A DNA stretch of 64,000 nt from Marifrigoribacter sp965178585 (GCA_965178585.1 OZ238267.1:1488001-1552000); one strand, 5' to 3'. Counted from the stretch's first letter, positions 44,312 to 57,527 are shown. The notes: generated from the letters alone by a model not told the origin. Made by a program: numbers and translations.

Positions 44312-44515
44312 CACCCGCTTAGGGAAAAATAAGCGACGAAAAAGACACAAATCTGGGTTTATATTCGGATTAAAAAAGTTCATTGAGATATTGAAATTGA
44401 CAGCGTAGGTAGCTACAGAAATGTAGTTATTTATATTGAAAAACTAAACTAAGTAAAATACCTGAGATTTTTTTGAGAACTCGATTAGTTGTACTTAAAT
44501 ATTATTTAAGATTAT

Positions 44516-46042
<1,527 letters not shown>

Positions 46043-46048
46043 TAGAGA

Positions 46049-46068
46049 ATTTGTTAGCAATAACAAAT
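46049..46068 (+). repeat. Perfect hairpin just after the 16S gene
   Basis: An 8-bp stem ATTTGTTA/TAACAAAT closed by a GCAA tetraloop, 7 bp after the mature 16S end; probably a fold of the precursor. Confidence 0.6.
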
Positions 46069-46219
46069 AGAAAGTACGACAAGAGAGTAAACTCTTAAAA
46101 ATCGATTTATTTTGCTTGGTTTAGCTGTCAATTTTAAATATATATAGGTCTGAAGTATCAGATTGTTAGTAGAGAGATCTACATAACTGTATACTGCTTA
46201 CTGCAGACTGAATAAAAAC

Positions 46220-46293
46220 AGTCTCATAGCTCAGCTGGTTAGAGCGCTACACTGATAATGTAGAGGTCGGCAGTTCGAGTCTGCCTGAGACTA
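46220..46293 (+). tRNA. tRNA-Ile (anticodon GAT)
   Basis: Cloverleaf fits: acceptor AGTCTCA/TGAGACT, D arm GCTC...GAGC, anticodon loop CTGATAA, T arm GGCAG TTCGAGT CTGCC. Discriminator A; the 3' CCA is not encoded. Confidence 0.96.
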
Positions 46294-46386
46294 CTTTTTT
46301 TATGAAAGGATTTTAGCGAATCTTGAATTAAAAAAAAACGTTCATAACATATTGAAAGGAAATTCTGGAAGTTAGAGGATTCAACA

Positions 46387-46416
46387 TTCATAATTCTGAA
46401 TTCATAATTCTGAATT
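46387..46416 (+). repeat. Direct repeat in the 16S-23S spacer
   Basis: TTCATAATTCTGAA occurs twice head to tail between the two tRNAs, also forming overlapping GAATTC-centred palindromes. No coding or known processing role is evident. Confidence 0.6.
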
Positions 46417-46424
46417 TCACAAAT

Positions 46425-46498
46425 GGGGGATTAGCTCAGCTGGCTAGAGCGCCTGCCTTGCACGCAGGAGGTCATCGGTTCGACTCCGATATTCTCCA
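46425..46498 (+). tRNA. tRNA-Ala (anticodon TGC)
   Basis: Acceptor GGGGGAT pairs with ATTCTCC with two G-U pairs; D arm GCTC/GAGC; anticodon loop CTTGCAC; T arm ATCGG TTCGACT CCGAT. Discriminator A, no encoded CCA. Confidence 0.96.
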
Positions 46499-46633
46499 CA
46501 ATCAACCAAAAGGTTGAAAACGTTCATTGACATATTGAAAAAAGAAATACGAGAAAAGTAATAATAAAGGTTATTAATCATTTATGGTTAATGACAAATT
46601 TTGAATAACTCATTAAAAGAGCAAAAAGTACAA

Positions 46634-49462
<2,829 letters not shown>

Positions 49463-49473
49463 ACAAATCGTTT

Positions 49474-49612
49474 CTCCCCAAGGCAACTTGGGGAGGACAA
49501 CTCTTTTTACAAGTCTATTTGAATATATTACTATTCTACTATTTCTTTTTTCTTTATGTTAAGATATTTTCCCGTATCAACTGCGGGATGACAATGACAG
49601 GAATATTCCTGT
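49474..49612 (+). repeat. Three palindromes in the 23S-5S spacer
   Basis: 49474-49495: 9-bp stem CTCCCCAAG with GCAA tetraloop. 49570-49588: TCCCGTA/TGCGGGA, resembling the widespread TCATTCCCGC-type dispersed repeat with GATGACA after it. 49597-49612: perfect 16-bp palindrome ACAGGAATATTCCTGT. They may be processing stems or inserted repeats. Confidence 0.7.
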
Positions 49613-49626
49613 TAGGTCATAAAACT

Positions 49627-49733
49627 AAGGTGGTTATAGCGACGGGGCTCACCTCTTACCTTTCCGAACAGAGAAGTTAAGCCCGTTTGCGCCGATGGTA
49701 CTACTATTGTGGAAGAGTAGGTCGCCGCCTTCT
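49627..49733 (+). rRNA. 5S ribosomal RNA
   Basis: About 107 nt. Begins AGGTGGTTATAGCGACGGGG and ends GTAGGTCGCCGCCTTC, with terminal stem and the conserved CCGAACAGAGAAGTTAAGCC loop. Confidence 0.95.
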
Positions 49734-49736
49734 TTA

Positions 49737-49772
49737 AGACTCAATCATTTATTTGATTGGGTCTTTTTTTTT
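49737..49772 (+). terminator. rRNA operon terminator
   Basis: Stem AGACTCAATCA/TGATTGGGTCT (one G-U), loop TTTAT or similar, followed by nine T residues. Confidence 0.9.
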
Positions 49773-49846
49773 GCTCTAAACTCAAGGAAAATACTATTCA
49801 ATTCTGTAGAATTAATGTATTAAAATTGCTTTATGATAGTTGACAA

Positions 49847-50071
49847 CTAAAATATAGAATCAAGGATGGTTTTGATCCCTTTAAAAAAAAGATAGATAGC
49901 TATACCTCCAATGATAATACCAACTATTAGAAATAGATAAAAAGCATAATTACCTTTATTTAAAAAGGATAAAGTGATTAAATAAGGACATAAAAATAGT
50001 AAAGGCAATGTGAAAACTAAATATTTAAGACCCTTAGATAGTAATTTAGTATCTGTGTGCTTTTGACTCAT
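49847..50071 (-). CDS. DUF6095-like small membrane protein
   Basis: 74 aa with two TM helices (YLVFTLPLLFLCPYLITLSF and YAFYLFLIVGIIIGGIAIYL) and charged ends. I recall this pattern as DUF6095 in Flavobacteriia. It overlaps murQ by 4 bp (ATGA), so it is translated with it. Function unknown. Confidence 0.75.
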   Translation of the reverse strand: MSQKHTDTKLLSKGLKYLVFTLPLLFLCPYLITLSFLNKGNYAFYLFLIVGIIIGGIAIYLFFKGIKTILDSIF

Positions 50072-50880
50072 CTTGTATAGGATTTAATTGCTTCTCTAAC
50101 ACTGCCATATTTTAACAAAAGTTGATTGGCTTCAGTTTCTGAGATATTTAATTCAGTCATAATCATTTGAGTTCCTCTATTAACTAATTTATTATTACTC
50201 AGTTTCATATCCACCATTTTATTGCCTTTTACTTTTCCTAATTGAATCATTGTTGCTGTAGAAATCATATTTAAAACTAATTTTTGAGCAGTTCCAGCTT
50301 TCATTCTAGAACTTCCAGTAACAAACTCAGGTCCTACTTTTACTACTATTGGGTATTTTGCTGTTAAAGCTAATGGACTTCCTATATTACAAGTAATGCA
50401 CCCTGTTACAATATTATTATTATTACAATTTTTAAGCGCACCAATTACATAAGGAGTAGTACCAGAAGCAGCAATGCCAATGACAACATCTTTTTTTGAA
50501 ATATTATGTTTCTCTAGGTCTAACCAGCCTTGAATATTCGAATCCTCTGCATTTTCAACAGCTTTTCTAATTGCTTTATCACCACCAGCAATTAATCCTA
50601 ATACCAATTCATGGGGAACTCCAAAAGTAGGAGGGCATTCACTGGCATCTAATATTCCTAAACGCCCACTTGTACCAGCACCAATATAAAATAAGCGTCC
50701 GCCTTTTTTTAGTTTTGATACTATTTTTTGGATTAGTATTTCTATTTTAGGTAAAGTCTTTTCTACTGCTAGGGGAACTGTTTTATCTTCAGAATTTATA
50801 TTTAAAATTAATTCAGAAATTGACATATTTTCTAAATCCGAATAATTTGAATCTTCTTCTGTTGTTTTTATAAAACTCAT
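50068..50880 (-). CDS. murQ: N-acetylmuramic acid 6-phosphate etherase
   Basis: 270 aa, a little shorter than the usual ~300. SIS-domain motifs FYIGAGTSGRLGILDASECP, GIAASGTTPYVIGAL, and VTGSSRMKAGTAQKLVLN are clear. It cleaves the D-lactyl ether of MurNAc-6-P during cell-wall recycling. A TAAATTTG box on the reverse strand (50885-50892) leaves only four bases before the start codon, so the transcript may be almost leaderless. Confidence 0.95.
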   Translation of the reverse strand: MSFIKTTEEDSNYSDLENMSISELILNINSEDKTVPLAVEKTLPKIEILIQKIVSKLKKGGRLFYIGAGTSGRLGILDASECPPTFGVPHELVLGLIAGGDKAIRKAVENAEDSNIQGWLDLEKHNISKKDVVIGIAASGTTPYVIGALKNCNNNNIVTGCITCNIGSPLALTAKYPIVVKVGPEFVTGSSRMKAGTAQKLVLNMISTATMIQLGKVKGNKMVDMKLSNNKLVNRGTQMIMTELNISETEANQLLLKYGSVREAIKSYTR

Positions 50881-50908
50881 GTCACAAATTTACAATAGTT
50901 TATAGCAT

Positions 50909-50942
50909 AAAAAAAGCTATCAATTTACTGATAGCTTTTTTT
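50909..50942 (-). terminator. Terminator of icd
   Basis: Stem AAAAAGCTATCA/TGATAGCTTTTT with loop ATTTAC; symmetrical, with A- and T-tracts on both sides. It stands 22 bp after the icd stop. Confidence 0.85.
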
Positions 50943-50964
50943 AATTATAATATAAAAATTATAG

Positions 50965-53184
50965 TTAAGATAATATTTTGTTTAATGTTTTACTTGGTTT
51001 CATTTGTTTGGTAACTAATTTACTGTCAGCATAATAGTATCCATCAATTTCTACTTTATCTCCTTGTGCTTCATTTAATTCATTTAAAATAGAATCTTTA
51101 TTTGTAATTAAATTTTCAGAAATCACAGAAAATTTATTTTTAAGCTCTAAATCTTTATCTTGATTTGCTAAAGCTTCAGCCCAATACATTGCTAAATAAA
51201 AATGACTTCCTCTATTATCGAGTTCATTTACTTTACGCAAAGGTCCTTTCTTATTTAGTAATAGTTTTTCAGTAGCATCATCTAAAGTTTCAGAAAGAAG
51301 TATTGCTTTATTGTTATTGTTTGTGGTACCTAAATGCTCTAAAGAAACTGCCAAAGCTAAAAATTCACCTAATGAATCCCAACGTAAATGGCCTTCTTTT
51401 ACAAATTGCTGAACATGTTTTGGAGCAGATCCTCCTGCGCCGGTTTCAAATAAACCACCTCCATTCATTAATGGAACGATAGACAACATTTTTGCACTAG
51501 TTCCTAATTCTAGAATTGGAAATAAATCTGTTAAATAATCTCTTAGAACATTACCTGTAACAGATATTGTGTCTTTTCCTTCTTTAATTCTATTTAATGT
51601 GAACTCAGTTGCGTCTTCTGGAGATAATATTTGAATATTTAACCCTTCAGTATTATGAGTTGGTAAGTATTTATTTACTTTCTCAATAATTTCAGCATCA
51701 TGTGCTCTATTTTTATCTAACCAGAAAACAGAAGGAGTTCCTGTAATTCTTGTTCTATTGACAGCTAATTTAATCCAGTCTTGAATTGGTAAGTCTTTAG
51801 CTTGACACATTCTCCAAATATCACCTGCCTCTACATTATGTTCGATTAAAATATTATTATTAGAATCTATAACTTGGACGATTCCGTCTTTAGCAATCTC
51901 AAACGTTTTGTCATGAGATCCATATTCCTCAGCTTTTTGTGCCATAAGACCTACATTAGGAACAGTACCCATTGTTGTTGGGTCAAATGCACCATGTTCT
52001 TTACAAAAATTTATTGTAGCCTTATAAACTCCTGCATAACTGCTATCTGGGATAACAGCTTTTGCATCTTTTAGGTTTCCATTTGCATCCCACATTTTAC
52101 CTGAAGTACGTATCATTGCAGGCATTGAAGCGTCAATAATAACATCACTTGGAACATGAAGGTTGGTAATTCCTTTATCTGAATTTACCATTGCTATTTC
52201 AGGACCATTTTGAAATATCTCCTGAATATCTTTTAATATTTCTTCTTTCTTATTTGAAGGAAGCTTATCTAAATCATTTATTAAATCACCAAAACCATTA
52301 TTTACGTCTACACCTATTTCTTTAAATGTATTTCCATGTTTTTCAAATAAAACATTAAAGAAAACTCGAACCGCATGTCCAAAAATAATTGGGTCACTTA
52401 CTTTCATCATTGTTGCTTTCATATGCAATGAAAACAATAAGTCTTGGTTTTTTGAGTCTTTGATTTGTTCTTTTAAAAATGAAATTAATTCTTTCTTATT
52501 TAAAACAGAAACATCAATTATTTCTCCTTCTAAAAGCGATAATGAATCTTTTAAAATGGTTTTGGTTCCATTATTATCTGTATGAATAATTGAAACAGTT
52601 TCGTTTTTATCTAAAGTTAGCGATTTTTCATTATGTCTAAAATCGCCTTTACTCATAGTAGCAACATGCGATTTTGAATCTTTACTCCAGGCACCCATTG
52701 AGTGCGGATTGTTTTTTGCATAATTCTTAACAGCCTTAGGAGCTCTACGATCACTATTACCTTCTCTTAATACAGGATTAACTGCAGACCCTTTTATTTT
52801 ATTGTATCTGTTTTGAATATCTTTTTCTTCATCTGTTTTTGGCTCATCAGGATAATTTGGTATATCAAAGCCCTTAGATTGAAGTTCTTCAATTGCTGCC
52901 ATTAATTGAGGTACAGAAGCACTTATGTTTGGCAGTTTAATGATATTTGCTTCTGGCTTCTTTGCTAATTCCCCTAAATAAGCTAAGTCATCAGTTATTC
53001 TCTGATTATCATTTAAGTATTCAGGAAATGCAGATAAAATTCTGCCAGCTAATGAAATATCTTTTGTTTCTATATTTATATTTGAAGAAGCAGTAAATGC
53101 TTTTACTATTGGAAGAAAAGAATATGTTGCTAATGCAGGTGCTTCGTCTGTTATAGTATAAATTATGGTTGCCTTTTTTGACAT
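50965..53184 (-). CDS. icd: Monomeric NADP-dependent isocitrate dehydrogenase
   Basis: 739 aa, the length of the single-chain IDH-II type that converts isocitrate to 2-oxoglutarate. Characteristic stretches are IIYTITDEAPALATYSFLPI at the N-terminus, REGNSDRRAPKAVKNYA in the substrate region (Arg/Asn/Ser), and PMNGGGLFETGAGGSAPKHV. A TATATTTG box on the reverse strand (53241-53248) probably drives it. Single-gene unit with its own terminator. Confidence 0.95.
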   Translation of the reverse strand: MSKKATIIYTITDEAPALATYSFLPIVKAFTASSNINIETKDISLAGRILSAFPEYLNDNQRITDDLAYLGELAKKPEANIIKLPNISASVPQLMAAIEELQSKGFDIPNYPDEPKTDEEKDIQNRYNKIKGSAVNPVLREGNSDRRAPKAVKNYAKNNPHSMGAWSKDSKSHVATMSKGDFRHNEKSLTLDKNETVSIIHTDNNGTKTILKDSLSLLEGEIIDVSVLNKKELISFLKEQIKDSKNQDLLFSLHMKATMMKVSDPIIFGHAVRVFFNVLFEKHGNTFKEIGVDVNNGFGDLINDLDKLPSNKKEEILKDIQEIFQNGPEIAMVNSDKGITNLHVPSDVIIDASMPAMIRTSGKMWDANGNLKDAKAVIPDSSYAGVYKATINFCKEHGAFDPTTMGTVPNVGLMAQKAEEYGSHDKTFEIAKDGIVQVIDSNNNILIEHNVEAGDIWRMCQAKDLPIQDWIKLAVNRTRITGTPSVFWLDKNRAHDAEIIEKVNKYLPTHNTEGLNIQILSPEDATEFTLNRIKEGKDTISVTGNVLRDYLTDLFPILELGTSAKMLSIVPLMNGGGLFETGAGGSAPKHVQQFVKEGHLRWDSLGEFLALAVSLEHLGTTNNNNKAILLSETLDDATEKLLLNKKGPLRKVNELDNRGSHFYLAMYWAEALANQDKDLELKNKFSVISENLITNKDSILNELNEAQGDKVEIDGYYYADSKLVTKQMKPSKTLNKILS

Positions 53185-53313
53185 AGGAAGAAGGATTTTA
53201 ATCGGTAATTAAAACGAAAAGATTTCGTTTTTTCGTGATGCAAATATACGAATTTGAGAAGGCTTTTAAAAACTAGTGTTGAACTAAAAAATAGTAAATA
53301 TTTAGTATAAAAA

Positions 53314-54012
53314 TTACAATAAAGAGTTGTAATAAGAAACTAAACGTATTAAATCCTTTTCGTTTTCCAGTTTTAAGTTGTTATTTTTAACATAGTCTTT
53401 CACTTTATTATTTTCTTTTGAAAGAACTTTAAAAAGCTTACTTTTTTTGGAAGGTAATTCAAAGAAGCTTCCCTTTTTATCTACGAGGTAATAAATATTT
53501 GTTTGTTTAAATTCAGCAGGTTTGCTTTTGTCATAAGAGGTTACAGCTTCAACAGGCTGATAAAACTTTACTGTTGTTTTTTTGTATAAATCGAATGATT
53601 TTTGTGGAGATAAAATTTCAAAATAATGTCCTAGTGTGTTTGAGTTATCAAAAGGAACAAACACGTAAACTTTATTTAATATTTTGATATATACATTTGA
53701 ATCCCTTTTAATTGCACCGTAGTTTGTTTTATTATTTATTTCAGAGTTTTTGATTTCAATTTCATCAGAAAATGCATTGTACCGTAAATGAAGATTATTA
53801 AAAATTATTTCTTTTTCAGTGTAAATCTTACCAGGTAAAAATTTCTCATTATCGTAAGGTGATCCTTTTAAGTTTTTGTATTCTCCAAAGGTATTTTGTT
53901 GTTGTTCAATATTCATTTGCCGTAAACCCAAGTTGTATTCACTTCTATTGGCTTGAGAGAATAAATTATTTGTTAAGAGGAGAGATAGGGATAATAATAA
54001 TAGCTTTTTCAT
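53314..54012 (-). CDS. Exported protein of unknown function
   Basis: 232 aa with a signal peptide (MKKLLLLSLSLLLTNNLFSQ). The rest is mixed-charge, Lys/Asn/Tyr-rich beta-strand-like sequence with no catalytic motif I recognise (EKEIIFNNLHLRYNAFSDEI, VYVFVPFDNSNTLGHYFEIL). It ends near LIRLVSYYNSLL. It lies after a long gap rich in decayed sequence. Confidence 0.75.
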   Translation of the reverse strand: MKKLLLLSLSLLLTNNLFSQANRSEYNLGLRQMNIEQQQNTFGEYKNLKGSPYDNEKFLPGKIYTEKEIIFNNLHLRYNAFSDEIEIKNSEINNKTNYGAIKRDSNVYIKILNKVYVFVPFDNSNTLGHYFEILSPQKSFDLYKKTTVKFYQPVEAVTSYDKSKPAEFKQTNIYYLVDKKGSFFELPSKKSKLFKVLSKENNKVKDYVKNNNLKLENEKDLIRLVSYYNSLL

Positions 54013-54075
54013 AATATATTTTGTGTAAAATTATATTATTTAAGCGAATTATGAAACTCTTTTAATGGTTTAAAA

Positions 54076-54123
54076 ACAAGAAAAGCCATATCATTGTATT
54101 TCTACCTTGATATGGCTTCTTGT
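54076..54123. repeat. Long imperfect hairpin in the gap before rplS
   Basis: ACAAGAAAAGCCATATCA pairs with TGATATGGCTTCTTGT over 16 bp with a two-base bulge. Might be a terminator of read-through from the rplS side, although no T-tract follows, or the edge of a decayed mobile element. Confidence 0.45.
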
Positions 54124-54149
54124 GAAACACATCGTTGCCGACTAATCAT

Positions 54150-54480
54150 TACAATTTAAAGCAAGTTTATTAAACCCTTGCAGTCGTGATTTGTTTCAAA
54201 TGAGTCTCCTAATCCATAATTTTCCATAGCTAGGCTAGAAAAAATATCGAAAAATTCGACTCCCTTTTTTAATCTCTACATGTGTTCTCTATAAAGGTCA
54301 CCACTGTATTAAGCTTATAAAATTCCTTGTGTCCATAACTTCTGGTTGTCTGTTGTTCAAATCAATTAGCCGAAACCAATTTCATTTAATCAATCCTACG
54401 GTAAACCTTTGGATCAATACAGGCCATATAGTACTTCGTTTCCCGATCTGGATTATTCTGAAATGTATCAGAAGTCGAGA
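54150..54480 (-). pseudogene. Possible remnant of a protein gene
   Basis: The 860-bp gap 54013-54876 has no intact gene. Read in reverse it yields fragments in shifting frames that look coding: DTFQNNPDRETKYYMACIDP (near 54389-54474), YGHKEFYKLNTVVTFIEN, and GVEFFDIFSSLAMENYGLG running to a stop near 54151, broken by stops and a frame change. I cannot name the family; a decayed transposase or accessory gene is possible. The remainder of the gap, 54480-54828, shows only AT-rich sequence. Confidence 0.35.
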
Positions 54481-54828
54481 TCTATTTTAACTTTGCAGTC
54501 AAAACCGAAATTCATCACTCAAAATTTTCAAGATTTCTCTCTATTTCAAGGTTTCTCTTAAATTTTTGAGGCTATTTTTTTTTCAATTTCTCGATTAAAA
54601 ATAGAATATCACTTCAATCAATTTTAAACTCAAAACACCTTTCGATGAACTGGCTGAATATTAATTGGATTAAAAAAAATGTTTAAAGAACGTTACTTTA
54701 ATAAAACGATTGTTACTGTTACCTCGTTTTGATATATCAAATATAAAACAGAAACTCAAAAAAACAAATATTATAACTAGCTAGTTATTAACCGGATATG
54801 AACTAGGGTTATTAACTTTTGTTAATAA

Positions 54829-54857
54829 AAAAAGCGACTCGGTAAGAGTCGCTTTTT
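54829..54857 (-). terminator. rplS terminator
   Basis: 12-bp perfect stem AAAAAGCGACTC/GAGTCGCTTTTT with loop GGTAA, 20 bp after the L19 stop codon on the reverse strand. Confidence 0.9.
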
Positions 54858-54876
54858 GGAATTATAAATGTAGGTA

Positions 54877-55227
54877 CTACATTCTTTTTTCTTTAATTCT
54901 TGCTTTTTTACCAGTAAGACCTCTAAAGTAATAAATACGTTTTCTACGAACATTACCTTTTTTGTTGATTTCAATTTTTTGTAAAGCTGGTAAATTAATA
55001 GGAAATATACGCTCTACACCAATTGTCCCAGACATTTTTCTGATAGTAAATGTTTGTGAAGTACCTGTTCCTTTCACTTGGATTACTACACCTTTAAAGA
55101 ACTGAGTTCTTGTTTTTTCACCTTCACGAATTTCGTAATACACAGTAATTGTATCACCAGCTCCGAATTTTGGGAATTCTTTTTTTGTTATAAATTCGTC
55201 TTGAACAAATTTTACTAACTCTTCCAT
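54877..55227 (-). CDS. rplS: 50S ribosomal protein L19
   Basis: 116 aa, usual length. Typical L19 sequence: FGAGDTITVYYEIREGEKTRTQFFKG, FTIRKMSGTIGVERIFP-type segments, and the C-terminus KKGNVRRKRIYYFRGLTGKKAR. It binds at the 30S-50S interface. A clear promoter lies upstream (TTG, 19 bp, TATTTTTG). Unlike in many bacteria it is separated from trmD by the pseudouridine synthase gene. Confidence 0.97.
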   Translation of the reverse strand: MEELVKFVQDEFITKKEFPKFGAGDTITVYYEIREGEKTRTQFFKGVVIQVKGTGTSQTFTIRKMSGTIGVERIFPINLPALQKIEINKKGNVRRKRIYYFRGLTGKKARIKEKRM

Positions 55228-55323
55228 TTTATTAGTTTGTTAATATGATAATTAAAACAACATTCACGATTTTCGCCAGAGGTTGGATTAAATTTATGCC
55301 TACTTTAAATTAATAGACGGCTG

Positions 55324-55353
55324 CAAAAATAATCATTTTTATGGATTCTGCAA
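55324..55353 (-). promoter_or_regulatory. rplS promoter
   Basis: On the reverse strand TTG (55351-55353) and TATTTTTG (55324-55331) are 19 bp apart, a good match to the Bacteroidota consensus, 97 bp upstream of the start codon. Confidence 0.7.
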
Positions 55354-55403
55354 TCTATTTTTATGATTATTGATTATGTTATAAGTAGTTGTTGTTTAAT
55401 AAG

Positions 55404-56282
55404 TTAAAATTTAGGAAATAATTTTTTAAACTTTTTTGGAAGCGGAAGTGAAATTTCAACCTTTTTTTTAAAAAATGGGTGTGAAAAGCTTATATATGAG
55501 GCTTGTAAATAAAGCCCATTTCCCTTACCTGTTAACCCTTCTTTCCCATATTTTAAATCTCCTAATATTGGATTCCCTATACTAGCTTGGTGAATTCTTA
55601 ACTGATGAGTTCTCCCAGAATAAGGTATAAGTTCAACTAAATTTAAAGAGTCATATTTTTTTGAGGCCATTCTTTTTATAACTTTAAATTCAGATTTAGA
55701 TTCTTTTTGATTAATAGATTTTTCTATGGTTCCAAAGTCATTTTGAAGACCGATGGTTATGGCTTTATATTTTTTATTTATTTTTTGATCTTCAAATAGT
55801 TTATTTAAATGAATAACAGATTGTGTAGTTTTTCCTATTAAAATTGCTCCACTAGTTGGATAATCTAGTCGATGAATAGGTTCTGGGTATAGTAAAGCGT
55901 CTTTTTGCTTGCTTTTCTTTAAACTGCTTGATAAAGCATTTTCTAAGGTATATTTTTTATTACCACTAACTACTATTCCCGCTGGTTTGTTTATAATGGC
56001 GAGGTAATCGTCTTCATAAATAATTTCCAAGGGAATTATTATAGAAGGCTTTTTTTTTGGAATATTTGATTGATATAATTCTATGAGTTCACCACCGGTA
56101 ATGTAATCTGCTGTATAGCCCACATCACCATTAATGAATACAAAGCCATTTTTGATAGCTTTTTTTAATCCTTTTTTAGAAAAAATAGATTTGAATTTTC
56201 CTGGAACATAATCTGAAAGCCGTTCACGATCCATTAAATTAGGAACTTTATGTGATTCTACTTTTATTAAATCTGAACACAT
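55404..56282 (-). CDS. RluA-family RNA pseudouridine synthase
   Basis: 292 aa. A short S4-like N-terminal domain (GLKKAIKNGFVFINGDVGYT) precedes the catalytic domain: EDDYLAIINKPAGIVVSG, then the catalytic Asp in PIHRLDYPTSGAILIGK, and SGRTHQLRIHQASIG near the end. It isomerises uridine in rRNA or tRNA; which position cannot be told. It follows trmD by 4 bp. Confidence 0.9.
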   Translation of the reverse strand: MCSDLIKVESHKVPNLMDRERLSDYVPGKFKSIFSKKGLKKAIKNGFVFINGDVGYTADYITGGELIELYQSNIPKKKPSIIIPLEIIYEDDYLAIINKPAGIVVSGNKKYTLENALSSSLKKSKQKDALLYPEPIHRLDYPTSGAILIGKTTQSVIHLNKLFEDQKINKKYKAITIGLQNDFGTIEKSINQKESKSEFKVIKRMASKKYDSLNLVELIPYSGRTHQLRIHQASIGNPILGDLKYGKEGLTGKGNGLYLQASYISFSHPFFKKKVEISLPLPKKFKKLFPKF

Positions 56283-56286
56283 ATAA

Positions 56287-56961
56287 TTATTCTAACAAAT
56301 CGGGTCTTCTTTGTTCAGTTCTTTTAATGGCATCATCTTCACGCCATTCTTCTATTTTTTTTAAATGACCGCTTAATAATATTTCAGGTACTTTCCAACC
56401 TTTATAATCTGCTGGACGTGTATAAACTGAAGGCGCTAATAATCCATCTTGAAAAGAATCGGTTAATGCACTAGTTTCATTTCCAAGCACTCCAGGAATT
56501 AATCTTATTACAGCATCACAAACAATAGCAGCAGCTAATTCACCACCACTTAACACATAATCTCCAATAGATAATTCCATGGTGATAAATTGATCTCGAA
56601 CTCTTTGATCTACCCCTTTATAATGACCACATAAAATTATTATATTTCCTTTCAAAGAAAGTGTATTAGCGATTCCTTGATTGAATGTATCTCCATCTGG
56701 AGTCATATAAATTACCTCGTCGTAATCTCTTTCGGACTTTAACTTTGAAATACATTTATCAATAGGTTCTATCATCATTACCATACCAGCTCCACCACCA
56801 AATTGATAATCATCTATTTGATTGTATGAGTTGGTTGAAAAATCTCTGATATTATGAAAATGAACGGATACCAATTTCTTTTCAATTGCACGCTTTAAAA
56901 TAGAAGCTTCAAAAGGGCTCTTAAGTAATTCAGGTAATACGGTTATGATATCAATTCTCAT
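56287..56961 (-). CDS. trmD: tRNA (guanine-37-N1)-methyltransferase
   Basis: 224 aa. Trefoil-knot SPOUT features: MRIDIITVLPELLKSPFEAS, QFGGGAGMVMMIEPI, LCGHYKGVDQRV, and IGDYVLSGGELAAAIVCD. Makes m1G37 to prevent frameshifting. A TACTTTTG box on the reverse strand lies at 56985-56992. Confidence 0.96.
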   Translation of the reverse strand: MRIDIITVLPELLKSPFEASILKRAIEKKLVSVHFHNIRDFSTNSYNQIDDYQFGGGAGMVMMIEPIDKCISKLKSERDYDEVIYMTPDGDTFNQGIANTLSLKGNIIILCGHYKGVDQRVRDQFITMELSIGDYVLSGGELAAAIVCDAVIRLIPGVLGNETSALTDSFQDGLLAPSVYTRPADYKGWKVPEILLSGHLKKIEEWREDDAIKRTEQRRPDLLE

Positions 56962-57009
56962 TTGAAGGTATTTTATTCAAAAAGCAAAAGTACATTTAAT
57001 TGATTTAAA

Positions 57010-57450
57010 TTATGCTTCCCAAGTATAATGAAATACATCGGAATCTTTTTTCCAACCTAACCGTTCGTATAATTTTTGTGCAGGATTATCAATTGAGGTT
57101 TCTAATGTTAACCCCTTACTATTTTGATTTATAGCATATTGTTTAGCGTGATTCATTAAAGCTTCGCCAACACCTATCTCACGTTATTTTAACGCAACAA
57201 ACAAGTCATTCAGAATATATGTTCGTTGCATAGAAACCGAAGAGAAACTAGGGTAAAGCTGTGTAAAACCTTGTGCATTCCCATTTTTATAGTAAGAAAT
57301 AAAAATAACTGAATCTGTCTTATTAAATCGTTGGGTTAAAAAGGAACGGGCTTTTTTCGTATTAGACTCTTGTTTGTAAAATGTTCTATATCCTTCAAAA
57401 AGAGGAAGAAGATTTTCGAGGTCTTCTAAAGTTGCTTGAATAATTTTCAT
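57010..57450 (-). pseudogene. GNAT N-acetyltransferase gene interrupted by one in-frame stop
   Basis: The frame runs from MKIIQATLEDLENLLPLFEG to TWEA and covers 146 codons, the normal GNAT length, but codon 89 is TAA (57184-57186). The stop lies directly before the acetyl-CoA motif: NDLFVALK, stop, REIGVGEALMNHAKQYA (R-x-x-G-x-G). The downstream part (AINQNSKGLTLETSIDNPAQ, KLYERLGWKKDSDVFHYTW) is well preserved with no frameshift. A recent nonsense mutation or a sequencing error is likely. If real, the 88-aa product would lack the cofactor site. Confidence 0.85.
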
Positions 57451-57478
57451 AAAGTAAAGTTACTTATTTTATGAATAA

Positions 57479-57505
57479 AAAAAGCCTTCAGAAATTGAAG
57501 GCTTT
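57479..57505 (-). terminator. Terminator of the GAPDH gene
   Basis: Stem AAAGCCTTCA/TGAAGGCTTT, loop GAAAT. The left arm and loop (AAAGCCTTCAGAAA) are repeated exactly in the protease terminator at 59055. Confidence 0.8.
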
Positions 57506-57527
57506 AATTTATAAAAATTACATTCTA

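Larger units (their letters stand above)
43924..44515 (+). promoter_or_regulatory. rRNA operon promoter and leader region
   Basis: This 590-bp non-coding stretch carries two -7 boxes TATATTTG at 44188-44195 and 44304-44311, each followed by the same 9-mer CACCCGCTT-like extension (GCACCCGCTT) and then GGGA. The downstream one has TTG at 44282-44284, 19 bp before it, the expected -33 spacing. Two boxA-like copies follow (44244 and 44378). At 44488-44496 GTTGTACTT can pair with AAGTACGAC at 46072-46080 beyond the 16S, a likely RNase III processing stem. Before 44180 I see only AT-rich sequence. Confidence 0.7.

Noticed and set aside
57184..57186. Selenocysteine or programmed readthrough at the GNAT stop
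   Set aside because: The codon is TAA, not TGA, and no special structure is evident after it; simple mutation or error is more likely.
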